Assembly: GCA_022562915.1 (NCBI GenBank) | Contig: JADFOJ010000015.1 | Span: 1 to 48,994 of the forward strand | Direction: 5' to 3' | Source: Planctomycetota bacterium | GTDB taxonomy: Bacteria; Planctomycetota; Phycisphaerae; Phycisphaerales; SM1A02 | Length of the DNA stretch: 48,994 nucleotides | In this document: in pieces, positions 1 through 7,732 of the stretch | Numbering within the stretch: position 1 is the stretch's first letter | Layout: each line of letters begins with the position of its first letter | Translations under genes and position numbers: made by a program | The notes under the pieces: model-generated | The model's database searches: none | What the model saw: only the letters and a program-made list of their open reading frames with translations | What the model was told of the DNA's origin: nothing

Positions 1-29
1 GTGGGAGTCGCCGGATTGTACGGGTTGCC

Positions 30-64
30 GGGGGCGGGTCAAGGGCGGGGGGGGCGGGGGGGGG
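30..64 (+). other. G-rich tract, possible G-quadruplex
   Basis: Runs of 5, 3, 3, 8 and 9 guanines are separated by 1 to 4 bases, so a four-run quadruplex could form on this strand. The tract abuts the left arm of the long inverted repeat and lies upstream of the peptidase gene. Long homopolymeric G runs are also prone to assembly error, so exact run lengths should be treated with caution. Confidence 0.5.
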
Positions 65-162
65 CGGAAAGAAAATAGACCGGGACTAATTTCCGGCCGG
101 TGGCTCGCTGTGGCGCAGTGACCGCGGCCCGGAAATTAGTCCCGGTCTATTTTCTTTCCGCC
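63..162 (+). repeat. Long inverted-repeat element, copy 1
   Basis: Two perfectly complementary 34-bp arms (63-96 and 129-162) flank a 32-nt spacer. The arms carry the core AAAATAGACCGGGA followed by CTAATTTCCGG. The same core and a 32-nt spacer of related sequence, in opposite orientation, recur at 32312-32469, so this is a dispersed element and not a one-off terminator. The inner spacer can itself form a small hairpin (TCGCTG pairing with CAGTGA). It sits just upstream of the start of the S9 peptidase gene. There is no ORF inside it; the reading frame that runs through it upstream of position 190 is probably fortuitous. Confidence 0.9.
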
Positions 163-189
163 GGCCCCCCTCTGGTACCCTCACGATCC

Positions 190-2415
190 GTGTCCAGGCT
201 CCACCATATCGCGTTGGCCGTTGTTCTCAGCGGTGCCGTCGCGGCGCCATCCTGGGGCGAACCCGGTTTTCTCGAGCGCTACGCGGCGACGTATCGCTTC
301 CGGCTGGGCCGGCCGGGCGGGATCAGGCCGACGCCGGATGGCACGATGATCCTGTTCCTTCGGTCGGGGCCGCAGAGCTTCGAGCGGGTGCTGTACGAGT
401 TCGACGTTGCGACCGGGGCCGAGCGGGTCCTGCTCACGGCGGACCGGCTCCTGGACGGGGCCGACGAGAGCATCACCGCCGAGGAAGAGGCGCGCCGGCA
501 GCGCCGCCGCATCACCGGGCGCGGAATCACGTCGTTCCAGCTTTCCAGGGATGGCCGGCGGCTGCTGGTGCCGCTGTCGGGACGTCTGTTCGTGCTGGAC
601 CGATCCGACGGCGAGGTCCGCGAGGTCATGATCGACGGCGGGCGCCCCGCCGTGCCGAGGCTCTCGCCCGACGGGGCCCGCATCGCGTACGTGATCGACG
701 GGGACCTCTACGTCGTCGAGGTCGAGACCTCGACGCAGCGCCGACTCACCAAGGACGCCCAGGGTACGGTCTCCAACGGTCTCGCCGAGTTCGTCGCCCA
801 GGAAGAGATGGGACGCCACAGCGGGTTCTGGTGGTCGCCGGACTCCCGACTGATCGCCTGCCAGCAGACGGACACCGCCGGCGTCGAACTCATGAGCATC
901 GTCGATGCCATGCGGCCGGAACGACCGCCCAGGAGTTGGCCGTACCCGCGTCCCGGCAAGGCCAACGCGGTCGTGCGGCTGCGGATCGTCGGCCTCGACG
1001 GCGGGCCGGACCGTTGGGTCGAGTGGGACCGCAACGCGTACCCGTACCTCGCTTCCGTCACGTGGACTCCCAACGCGCCGCTGACGATCATGGTGCAGAA
1101 CCGGCGGCAGACCGAGGAAGTGCTCATGGCGGTCGACGTGGTGACCGCCGCGGCCCCCGGCACGGCGAGCGCCCGGCCGCGGACGTTGCTGGTGGAGCGC
1201 GACGAGGCGTGGGTCGATCTCGATCAGCGGATGCCGCATTGGCTGGATGACGGCGGAAGTTTTCTCTGGACGACCGAGCGCCGCGGCGCCTGGCAACTGG
1301 AGCTGCGCACCCGCGACGGCACGCTCAGCCGGGTCATCACACCGGTCAACGCGGGGTTCCGGAAATTCATTCACCTCGACGAACCCGGCGGCCGGGTGTG
1401 GGTGCTCGCCGGCAACGATCCGACCGAGACCCACCTCGAGCAGTACCCGCTGCGCGAGGACAGCCCGCCGCCGCAACGGATCTCGCAGGCTCCCGGCGGG
1501 CACGGGGCTGTGTTCGCCAGGGGTGGCAGCGTGTTCGTGCACAGCTATTCCGGCATGACGGGCGAGTGGTTTCGAGTCCGCGCCGCGGACGGCACGGTGC
1601 TTGGTGAGCTGTTGTCCGTCGCCGAGACGCCGCCGTTCGGGGACGACCTCTCCGGGAGCGTGAGTTTCACTACCGTCGGCAGCAACCCGCAGTTTCACGC
1701 GGTGCTCGTGCGGCCGCGCGACTTCCAGGAGAAGCGGACGTATCCGGTGATCGTCCACGTCTACGGCGGTCCGACCGGCGTGATGGTCAGCAAGAGTTCG
1801 CGTCGCTACCTGCTCGATCAATGGATCGCCGATCACGGCTACATCGTGGTGTCCATCGACGGGCGCGGCACGCCCCGGCGCGGTCGGGACTGGCAACGTG
1901 CCGTCAAGCACAACCTGATCGACGTCCCGCTGCAGGACCAGGTCGACGCGATCAAGTTCCTCGGCGCTCAGTTCGACGAGATGGACCTGTCGCGTGTCGG
2001 CATCTACGGGTGGTCGTTCGGCGGGTACTTCTCGGCGATGGCGGTCCTGCGCCGCCCGGACGTTTTCCACGCGGCGGTGGCGGGTGCCCCGGTCGTGGAC
2101 TGGATGGACTACGACACGCACTACACCGAGCGGTACATGGGGCTGCCGCGGGACAACCCCACCGGCTACGAGGCGTCCAACGCGCTGACGTGGGCGGCCG
2201 ACCTCGAACGACCGCTGCTGATCGTGCACGGCACGGCCGATGACAACGTGTACTTCATGCACAGCTTGAAGCTCGCCGACGCGCTGTTCCGCGCCGGCCG
2301 GCCGTACGAGTTGCTGACGCTGGCCGGGTCCACCCACATGGTGCCCGATCCGCAGGTGGTCCAGAGCCTGTACACGAAGATCATGGATTTCTTCGAGACG
2401 GCGCTCGGCCCGTAG
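190..2415 (+). CDS. Secreted dipeptidyl-peptidase IV-like serine peptidase (S9B)
   Basis: Prolyl-oligopeptidase family enzyme that should trim N-terminal dipeptides (Xaa-Pro) from peptides outside the cytoplasm. With the GTG at 190 the product is 741 residues and begins with a short signal peptide (hydrophobic segment, then APSWG). An N-terminal beta-propeller (about 60-430) contains the EE pair E205-E206 in QEEMGR, which in DPP-IV anchors the substrate amino terminus. The alpha/beta-hydrolase domain carries S609 (GWSFGG), D684/D685 (HGTADDNV) and H716 (GSTHM). The frame is open back to 100, but that extension lies in the inverted repeat and has no leader character. TACCCT at 176-181 lies 8 nt before the GTG and no Shine-Dalgarno is seen. 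The M48 peptidase gene follows after 7 nt, suggesting co-transcription. Confidence 0.93.
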   Translation: MSRLHHIALAVVLSGAVAAPSWGEPGFLERYAATYRFRLGRPGGIRPTPDGTMILFLRSGPQSFERVLYEFDVATGAERVLLTADRLLDGADESITAEEEARRQRRRITGRGITSFQLSRDGRRLLVPLSGRLFVLDRSDGEVREVMIDGGRPAVPRLSPDGARIAYVIDGDLYVVEVETSTQRRLTKDAQGTVSNGLAEFVAQEEMGRHSGFWWSPDSRLIACQQTDTAGVELMSIVDAMRPERPPRSWPYPRPGKANAVVRLRIVGLDGGPDRWVEWDRNAYPYLASVTWTPNAPLTIMVQNRRQTEEVLMAVDVVTAAAPGTASARPRTLLVERDEAWVDLDQRMPHWLDDGGSFLWTTERRGAWQLELRTRDGTLSRVITPVNAGFRKFIHLDEPGGRVWVLAGNDPTETHLEQYPLREDSPPPQRISQAPGGHGAVFARGGSVFVHSYSGMTGEWFRVRAADGTVLGELLSVAETPPFGDDLSGSVSFTTVGSNPQFHAVLVRPRDFQEKRTYPVIVHVYGGPTGVMVSKSSRRYLLDQWIADHGYIVVSIDGRGTPRRGRDWQRAVKHNLIDVPLQDQVDAIKFLGAQFDEMDLSRVGIYGWSFGGYFSAMAVLRRPDVFHAAVAGAPVVDWMDYDTHYTERYMGLPRDNPTGYEASNALTWAADLERPLLIVHGTADDNVYFMHSLKLADALFRAGRPYELLTLAGSTHMVPDPQVVQSLYTKIMDFFETALGP

Positions 2416-2422
2416 CCGGCCC

Positions 2423-3721
2423 ATGCGAACCCCCGTGAGAGCCCTCGCCGTGCTCCTCGCCGTGGCCCTCGCCCGCACGCCGATCGCGGCCGGCCAGGAC
2501 GTGGCTGCTCAGGACGTGGCTGCTCAGGACGGCGCGGCCGGCGCCGTCAGCGTTCCCGCGCCGACCGAGAAGGCGATGCGGTACTACCGCAGCGGCTGCG
2601 TGCTGTGGCTGGTGAACAGCGCGTGGGGTCTGGTGCTCCCGGCATTGTTCCTGTTCACCGGCCTTTCGGCGAGGGTTCGCAACTGGGCGCGGGCGATCGG
2701 GCGCTGGTGGTTGCCGGCACTCGGTGCATACGTCGTCATGTTCCTGGCGATCAACTTCCTCTTCGATTTGCCGCTGGACTACTACCAGGGGTTTCTCCGG
2801 CAGCACGACTACGGCCTCTCCAACCAGAGCTTCGGCACGTGGTTCGGCGATTCGGTCAAGAGATTGCTGGTCGGTGTGATCGTGGGCGTCGTGGTCGTGC
2901 CGGTCCTGTACCTGCTGATCACCAGGAGCCCGAAACGCTGGTGGCTGTATACGAGCTTCGCCGCGGTGCCGTTCATCCTCTTCATGGCGATGGTGACGCC
3001 GTTGTGGATCGATCCGCTGTTCAACGAGTTCGGGCCGATGAAGGACCCCGCCCTGGAGACGAAAATCCTGTCCCTTGCCCAGCGGGCAGGAATCGACGCA
3101 GGACGAGTCTACGAGGTGAACAAGAGCGTCGACACCGAGACGGTCAACGCGTACGTCACGGGTTTCCTGGGCACCAAGCGGATCGTGCTGTGGGATACGA
3201 CGATCGCGAAGCTCGGCGAGGACGAACTCCTGTTCGTCATGGCCCACGAGATGGGCCACTACGCGCTGAGACACGTCGTCAAGGGCATCGGGTTCTCGTT
3301 CGTGATGATCCTGGCGGCGTTGTACGTGATTCACCGCACCGCGGGCATCTTCATACGGCGTTTCAAGGGCCGCTGGCGGTTCGACCGGTTGTCGGACGTC
3401 GCGAGCGTGCCGTTGCTCATCGGGCTGGCCAACGTCCTGTCGTTGATCGGGGCCCCTGTCGTCATGGGCTTCACGAGACACATCGAGCACGAGGCGGACC
3501 GCTTCGCCCTGGAGCTCACGCGCGACAACCGAGGCGGCGCCCGCGCCTTCGTCGCGTTGCAGGTGGAGAACCTGGGCAACCCGCGGCCTGGGCCGCTGTA
3601 CAAACTCTGGCGTGCGTCGCACCCGACGCTGGGCGATCGGATCGACTTCTGCAACGAGTACCGGCCGTGGGAAACCGGCGAGCCGCTGATCTACGGCGAC
3701 CTCTTCGTGGATCCCAGGTAA
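2423..3721 (+). CDS. M48 family (Ste24-type) membrane zinc metallopeptidase
   Basis: A 432-residue protein of the M48 / CAAX-prenyl-protease type, probably acting in membrane protein quality control or peptide processing. An N-terminal signal segment is followed by a short imperfect repeat (DVAAQ twice), then several hydrophobic helices between about 55 and 200 and again near 290-360. Zinc site: H275-EMG-H279, with the third ligand E357 in HEADRF. It lacks the prenylation context of eukaryotes, so the CAAX substrate name should not be taken literally. The gene begins 7 nt after the S9 peptidase stop, so the two peptidases probably form an operon. The annotated start ATG directly precedes a plausible signal peptide. 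Confidence 0.93.
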   Translation: MRTPVRALAVLLAVALARTPIAAGQDVAAQDVAAQDGAAGAVSVPAPTEKAMRYYRSGCVLWLVNSAWGLVLPALFLFTGLSARVRNWARAIGRWWLPALGAYVVMFLAINFLFDLPLDYYQGFLRQHDYGLSNQSFGTWFGDSVKRLLVGVIVGVVVVPVLYLLITRSPKRWWLYTSFAAVPFILFMAMVTPLWIDPLFNEFGPMKDPALETKILSLAQRAGIDAGRVYEVNKSVDTETVNAYVTGFLGTKRIVLWDTTIAKLGEDELLFVMAHEMGHYALRHVVKGIGFSFVMILAALYVIHRTAGIFIRRFKGRWRFDRLSDVASVPLLIGLANVLSLIGAPVVMGFTRHIEHEADRFALELTRDNRGGARAFVALQVENLGNPRPGPLYKLWRASHPTLGDRIDFCNEYRPWETGEPLIYGDLFVDPR

Positions 3722-3799
3722 TCCAACGCGTCCGGCGGGCGCCGCCGACCCGAAACAGTTCACATCATTCGTCCAGTGGTTCCCCGGAACAGTGTAAAG

Positions 3800-4684
3800 A
3801 TGTACTTCAAGCAGCCGTTGACGCTCCGCCGGATTCTCGCCTGGGCCGACAGGCACCGCGACCGGACCGGCCGGTGGCCGATCTCGCGCTCCGGGCCGGT
3901 CCTCAATGCGGACGACGGGACGACCTGGGAGGGCGTCAACACCGCGCTGACCAAGGGTATCCGCGGTCTCTCCGGCGGTGACTCCCTGGCGCGGCTGCTG
4001 CAACGGCGTCGCACCAAGGGTGACGCCCGCAGCATATGGCCGGAGCTCTCGCGCCGGAAGATCCTCGACTGGGTCGATGAGTATTACCAGCGCACCAACC
4101 GGTGGCCGCAGCGCGATTCCGGGAGCCTGGCGTGGGCGCGGGACATCACCTGGGCCACGATCGATCGCCACCTGAAGAAGGGCAACTGCTCGCTGCCCGG
4201 CGGTTCGTCGTTGTCGGCGCTGTTGCGGAAAGCCCGTGGCGTCGATGCGGGCAAGGTGCCGTTGACCGAAGCACGGATCACCAGGTGGGCCCGGCAGCAT
4301 CACGATGAAACCGGCCGTTGGCCGGTGACGCTGTCGGGCAAGGTGCGAGGTCGCCCGGGCGAGGACTGGGCCGCGATCGACATGGCGCTGCGGCACACCC
4401 GCCGTGGGCTGACGCGGACCACGTCGCTGAGCCGCCTGCTCACCGAGCAGGCCCGCGAGCGGTACAACCCCCGCCTCCGTCCGATCAGCGTGGCCCAGAT
4501 CATCGAGTGGGCGCGACGGCACCACCGGAGCACCGGCCGGTGGCCGACGCACCGGACCGGGCCCGTGCGCGGCATGCCCAGGCTCAAGTGGAGTTCCATC
4601 GATTACGCGCTGAGGCTTGGTCGACGCGGGCAGCCGGGGGGCACGACGCTCGCGCGACTGCTCGATGAGCATGCCCGCGGGTGA
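3800..4684 (+). CDS. Four-repeat GRWP protein of unknown function
   Basis: I do not recognise a characterised function. The 294-residue product (ATG 3800; a GTG at 3776 would add 8 residues) consists almost wholly of four tandem repeats of about 65-75 residues. Each repeat reads roughly I..WA..HH..TGRWP...SG.V, a W-x-x-ID/VN-x-AL helix, then G.RGL.GG.SLARLL. Repeats lie near residues 9-65, 84-142, 156-216 and 229-292; the second is the most diverged (TNRWP). The pattern of Trp, basic residues and helices recalls helicase-associated (HA) domains, so nucleic-acid binding is my inference. No membrane segment or signal is present. It lies between the M48 peptidase and a secreted protein, with about 80-100 bp either side, and is probably independent of both. 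Confidence 0.85.
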   Translation: MYFKQPLTLRRILAWADRHRDRTGRWPISRSGPVLNADDGTTWEGVNTALTKGIRGLSGGDSLARLLQRRRTKGDARSIWPELSRRKILDWVDEYYQRTNRWPQRDSGSLAWARDITWATIDRHLKKGNCSLPGGSSLSALLRKARGVDAGKVPLTEARITRWARQHHDETGRWPVTLSGKVRGRPGEDWAAIDMALRHTRRGLTRTTSLSRLLTEQARERYNPRLRPISVAQIIEWARRHHRSTGRWPTHRTGPVRGMPRLKWSSIDYALRLGRRGQPGGTTLARLLDEHARG

Positions 4685-4786
4685 GCGCCGGTGCTCAAGG
4701 GGGGTGAAAGTTGGTATTCTGTGGGCATGAAGCGGGGCCATGCGAGCCCGCACCGTTTCGGCCCTCAAACAGAATCGAGGTTCAAG

Positions 4787-5590
4787 ATGAGGAAGCAACT
4801 GCTGGTTGGTCTGGCAGCGTGCGTTGCCGTGCTCGGCACGAGCGCCTTTGCCGGAGAGGAAACCGAGGGGCCGAAGCCCCGGATGTTCGCCATCTTCAAG
4901 GACGTCGTGATCCCGTCCAGGACACAGGAGTACGAGACCGCGCTCAAGTACATGATCAGCGAGTTCAAGGCGTACGGCATCGATCCGGAGATGGTGAACT
5001 TCAAGACCGTCTTCGGGCCGGAACTCGGGTATGTCTTCGTGATCCCGATCGAGAACTTTGCGGCGGTCGACCGGATAGAGGAGAACTGGAAAGCCGCGAG
5101 CGAGATCATCGGCAAGGAGAAGTTCACGGACATGATGCAGGCGATGGAGGCCTCCATCGATCACGTGGACGCGTTCCATGTCATGTACCGGCCCGGTCTC
5201 TCCTACTCGCCGGAGAACCCGGGCCTCAAGCCGGACGAGGCCAAGTACGTCCGCTACAGCTTCTATTACGTCACGGTCGGCAAGAAGGAGCAGTTCGAGG
5301 AGCTGGCCAAAGAGTTCGCCGAGCTGTACACGAGCAGGAACATCGATACGGGCTGGAGCATTTACGAGTCCCTCACCGGCTCTGATCTGCCGGTGTTCGT
5401 TGTCGCCCAGTCATCCGGGAGCCAGAGCGAGTTCTACAGTCGTCGCGACGAAGTTCGAGAGTTGCTTGGCGAGGCAGGCGAGAAGCTCGGCAAGAAGGCG
5501 CTCACGCTCGTGCGGAGAATAGAGCACAAGGACGGCTGGACCCGCCCGGATTTGTCCTATCCCGGGCAGGAGACAGTCGACAAACGCTGA
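4787..5590 (+). CDS. Secreted protein with duplicated alpha/beta-barrel-like domain
   Basis: A 267-residue product with a clear signal peptide (MRKQ, hydrophobic core, cleavage near AFAGEE). The start at 4787 is chosen because GAGG lies 8 nt upstream and the leader begins there; the frame extends upstream to 4691 without leader features. The mature part looks like two tandem copies of about 105 residues, each starting with a beta strand (RMFAIFKDVV; VRYSFYYVTV), then a helix rich in E/K, a second strand (YVFVIPI; PVFVVAQ) and a terminal segment ending in P-x-LSY (PGLSY; PDLSY). This is the arrangement of dimeric ferredoxin-like alpha/beta barrels such as NIPSNAP or ABM families. Substrate unknown; no catalytic residue can be assigned. 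Confidence 0.85.
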   Translation: MRKQLLVGLAACVAVLGTSAFAGEETEGPKPRMFAIFKDVVIPSRTQEYETALKYMISEFKAYGIDPEMVNFKTVFGPELGYVFVIPIENFAAVDRIEENWKAASEIIGKEKFTDMMQAMEASIDHVDAFHVMYRPGLSYSPENPGLKPDEAKYVRYSFYYVTVGKKEQFEELAKEFAELYTSRNIDTGWSIYESLTGSDLPVFVVAQSSGSQSEFYSRRDEVRELLGEAGEKLGKKALTLVRRIEHKDGWTRPDLSYPGQETVDKR

Positions 5591-5663
5591 GTCCCCTGTA
5601 TTCCACCGGCTTGTGCCACCTTCAGATTCTCTGTCCTGTACTAGTGCGTCCAGAGCAAGATCT

Positions 5664-5758
5664 GGGTGGCACGGTCGAGCTTGCTCGCCCGTGTCTTCGT
5701 ACGTCACTCCACGGGCGACCTCGTCCGCCTGCGGCGGGCTCCCTCGACCGTGCCACCC
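5664..5758 (+). repeat. Cloverleaf-like GTGGCACGG element, copy A (complete)
   Basis: A 16-bp perfect terminal inverted repeat (5664-5679 with 5743-5758; GGGTGGCACGGTCGAG) encloses three smaller hairpins. They are a CGAG/CTCG hairpin, a CCCGTG/CACGGG hairpin with a conserved 16-nt loop (TCTTCGTACGTCACTC), and a CCGCC/GGCGG hairpin. The same conserved hairpin-loop recurs in three other gaps of this window. It lies between two convergent genes. Confidence 0.85.
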
Positions 5759-5773
5759 TCTCCAGTCGCTGCC

Positions 5774-6550
5774 CTACGGCTCGTCGGCGCGTGCGGACTT
5801 CATGATGGAGGCGAGCATCCGGACCTCCGGCGAGTCCGGTGCGGCTGCCCGCGCCCGCTCGTACCACCAGTACGCCGGCCGGGTCTTGCCGGCCTCGAGC
5901 CAGGCGATGGCAGCCTGCGCCGCGGCGTCCCATGCCGACGGCTCGATGATGTACCGCAGTTCCCAGGCCATGGCCGCCTTGCCCGGTTCGTTGATGTTGA
6001 GAAACGCCTCGGCGATCTCGGCCGTGATCGGTTCGGTCGCGCGGGTGCGCGCGTCGAGATCGACCAGGAGTGCCAGGGCCTGCTGCGACTGCCCGCAGTC
6101 ATTGCAGAACGTCACCTCGCGCAGGCGCAGCATGAGGTTGTCCGGTTCGTCGATGCGAACGCGTCGTATGTGCTCCAGCGCCGTTGCGCAGTCGCCTGCC
6201 TCGGCGGCCGCGTCGGCCAACGCAAGGTGATCGACGGGCTCGACGGGCTCGAGTGCGACGGGTTCGGTCTGTTCCGGGATCGGTGTGGGTTCGGGCGCGG
6301 CCTCGACGATGACCGGCTCCGGAAGGGGCTCGATCGGCGCGGGGGTCGGTGCCGGCGGTGGCACCGCCGCGACAGGCCGCGACGTGGGGCGTGCCGGTCG
6401 CGAAGTCGGGCGGGCCGGCTGCGCGGCGGCGCCGGCCGGCTGGGGTTTGCCGCAGCCGAGGAGCCCCAGGCCCCCGATCACGAGTATGGCGACAATGATG
6501 CCTGCACGACGCGGCGCATGCGAGACAGCCTCTGGCTGATGTCTGGTCAT
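5774..6550 (-). CDS. TPR-type lipoprotein / membrane-anchored protein
   Basis: A 258-residue protein starting at an ATG preceded by GGGGGAGG 9 nt upstream. Residues 17-32 are hydrophobic and end in LGLLGC, a plausible lipobox, so it is either a lipoprotein or a single-pass membrane protein. Residues 35-110 are a Pro/Ala/Glu-rich low-complexity linker containing a PTSRPA duplication. Residues 112-255 contain tetratricopeptide-like helical pairs (ALADAAAEAGDCATALEHI; AIAWLEAGKTRPAYWWYERA). A role as a periplasmic scaffold or adaptor is inferred; partner unknown. The glycosidase-like gene lies upstream on the same strand. Confidence 0.85.
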   Translation of the reverse strand: MTRHQPEAVSHAPRRAGIIVAILVIGGLGLLGCGKPQPAGAAAQPARPTSRPARPTSRPVAAVPPPAPTPAPIEPLPEPVIVEAAPEPTPIPEQTEPVALEPVEPVDHLALADAAAEAGDCATALEHIRRVRIDEPDNLMLRLREVTFCNDCGQSQQALALLVDLDARTRATEPITAEIAEAFLNINEPGKAAMAWELRYIIEPSAWDAAAQAAIAWLEAGKTRPAYWWYERARAAAPDSPEVRMLASIMKSARADEP

Positions 6551-6649
6551 CTGTCCTGACCTCCCCCTGTCTCCATCGACACTCCGAGACCGGACGTTTC
6601 GTCAGAGACGGCACAAGGAGGGGGATAGGGGGGCCGGGAGGCCGGAACC

Positions 6650-7711
6650 TCACTGGTTATCGGGTACTGGAGTACCTCCGCCGGCCGGCGCAGCCTGCCA
6701 GTGCTCCGCGATCACCGCCCGCATCGACGGCGTGGACATCAGGAAGTTCGCATGCCGGGTCGGGCGTGCAAACCACTTCCACAGGAACGCGCCGACGATG
6801 ACGTCCTCGGCTTCGACGGCGCGCAGCGCCGCGGCCATGCACCGCCGCTGGATCTCGTCGGCATGCTGACCGCCTTCGCGCCCCTCCCACGGGCGGATCG
6901 CCGCATTGGCCGACCGAGGGTAGCCAAGCTCGCACAGAACCACCGGCCGATCCTGCTCGCGCGAGAACGCGGTGAGCTGAGTGAGCAGCCGCGTCCATGC
7001 CAGTTCGAGGTCGTGCTCGTCGGGCAGTCCCGGCTGGTCCGTCAGCGGGAAGTACGATTGCACGCCGATCACGTCAAGCTCCTTCCAGAAGGGCACCCGC
7101 GTGTAGTTCGTCCAGTTGGCGGCATAGGTCAGCGGCCCGTCGAAGCGGGCGCGGACCTGTGTGATGATCTCTCGCCATTGATCAGCGTGGGTGATCGTGC
7201 GATCAAGTTCGGTGCCGACCACGAACGCGTCGGCCTCATGGCAGATCTCGGCGAGACGGACGATCCACTGCCGGTAGTCGGTGAAGAACCGCTGCCACTG
7301 TTCGGGGGTCTCGAAGGTGATGTCGCCTCGCCAGCGGAAGGGGCTGCCCCAGTACGCCAGGTGCGGCTTGATCATGATCTTGAGCCCCAGCGCGTGCGCT
7401 TCGCGGATGGGCCTGAGCAGGTGTCTGTTGCCGGCGTTGTCGCGGCGGCGCGACCCGACGGTGCCGTCGCCCCTGATCCCCGCATACGGATGGATCGCGA
7501 TCCAGTTGACGCCCATCGCCTTGAGCTGGCGCATCGTGTCCACCATCTCGTCGGTGCCCCATTCCCATCCCCACGTCTGGCACGAGACGGTCATGCCCCG
7601 GACGGCTTCACCGGCGGCAGCGCTCGATGGGTCACCGTTGCCGGTGCCGACCGCGGCCGCAAAGAACACGGCGACGGCGGCGAGCACGCGTGCAGGCAGG
7701 AGGTTTCGCAC
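6650..7711 (-). CDS. Secreted GH113-like TIM-barrel glycoside hydrolase
   Basis: A 353-residue protein with an N-terminal signal peptide (cleavage somewhere near residues 20-33), followed by a single TIM barrel. The family resemblance is to glycoside hydrolase family 113 (beta-mannanase-like). It shows GVNWIAIHPYA after strand 2, VVGTEL with the probable acid/base E168, and VLCELGY with the probable nucleophile E261; late Trp-rich LWKWF is also typical. It should cleave a beta-linked polysaccharide outside the cytoplasm; the exact sugar cannot be read from sequence. The start is a GTG without Shine-Dalgarno, so the exact N-terminus is uncertain. The aldo/keto reductase gene ends 21 bp upstream and may be co-transcribed. 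Confidence 0.85.
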   Translation of the reverse strand: MRNLLPARVLAAVAVFFAAAVGTGNGDPSSAAAGEAVRGMTVSCQTWGWEWGTDEMVDTMRQLKAMGVNWIAIHPYAGIRGDGTVGSRRRDNAGNRHLLRPIREAHALGLKIMIKPHLAYWGSPFRWRGDITFETPEQWQRFFTDYRQWIVRLAEICHEADAFVVGTELDRTITHADQWREIITQVRARFDGPLTYAANWTNYTRVPFWKELDVIGVQSYFPLTDQPGLPDEHDLELAWTRLLTQLTAFSREQDRPVVLCELGYPRSANAAIRPWEGREGGQHADEIQRRCMAAALRAVEAEDVIVGAFLWKWFARPTRHANFLMSTPSMRAVIAEHWQAAPAGGGTPVPDNQ

Positions 7712-7732
7712 CTGGAGGAGCGTAGCGTGCTG

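Noticed and set aside
100..189. N-terminal extension of the S9 peptidase frame
   Set aside because: The extra 30 codons lie largely in the right arm and spacer of the inverted repeat; the signal peptide starts at the GTG at 190.
2423..3721. Annotation as a true CAAX prenyl protease
   Set aside because: The M48 fold and zinc site are clear, but bacteria of this type are not known to prenylate CAAX proteins and no substrate evidence is visible.
2381..5179. 932-codon open frame on the minus strand
   Set aside because: It lies opposite well-supported genes (M48 peptidase, GRWP protein), is rich in Arg/His/Pro/Asp as expected for an antisense frame of G+C-rich codons, and has no recognisable domain. 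The same applies to long antisense frames at 181-2478, 6701-8701, 10515-12680, 25912-27507, 28896-30332, 40883-43000 and 46498-48651.
5664..5758. Interpretation of the cloverleaf element as a tRNA or tRNA-like gene
   Set aside because: The junction is cloverleaf-shaped but lacks the T-arm GGTTCGA core, the anticodon-loop pattern and the acceptor length of a tRNA; the outer stem is too long.
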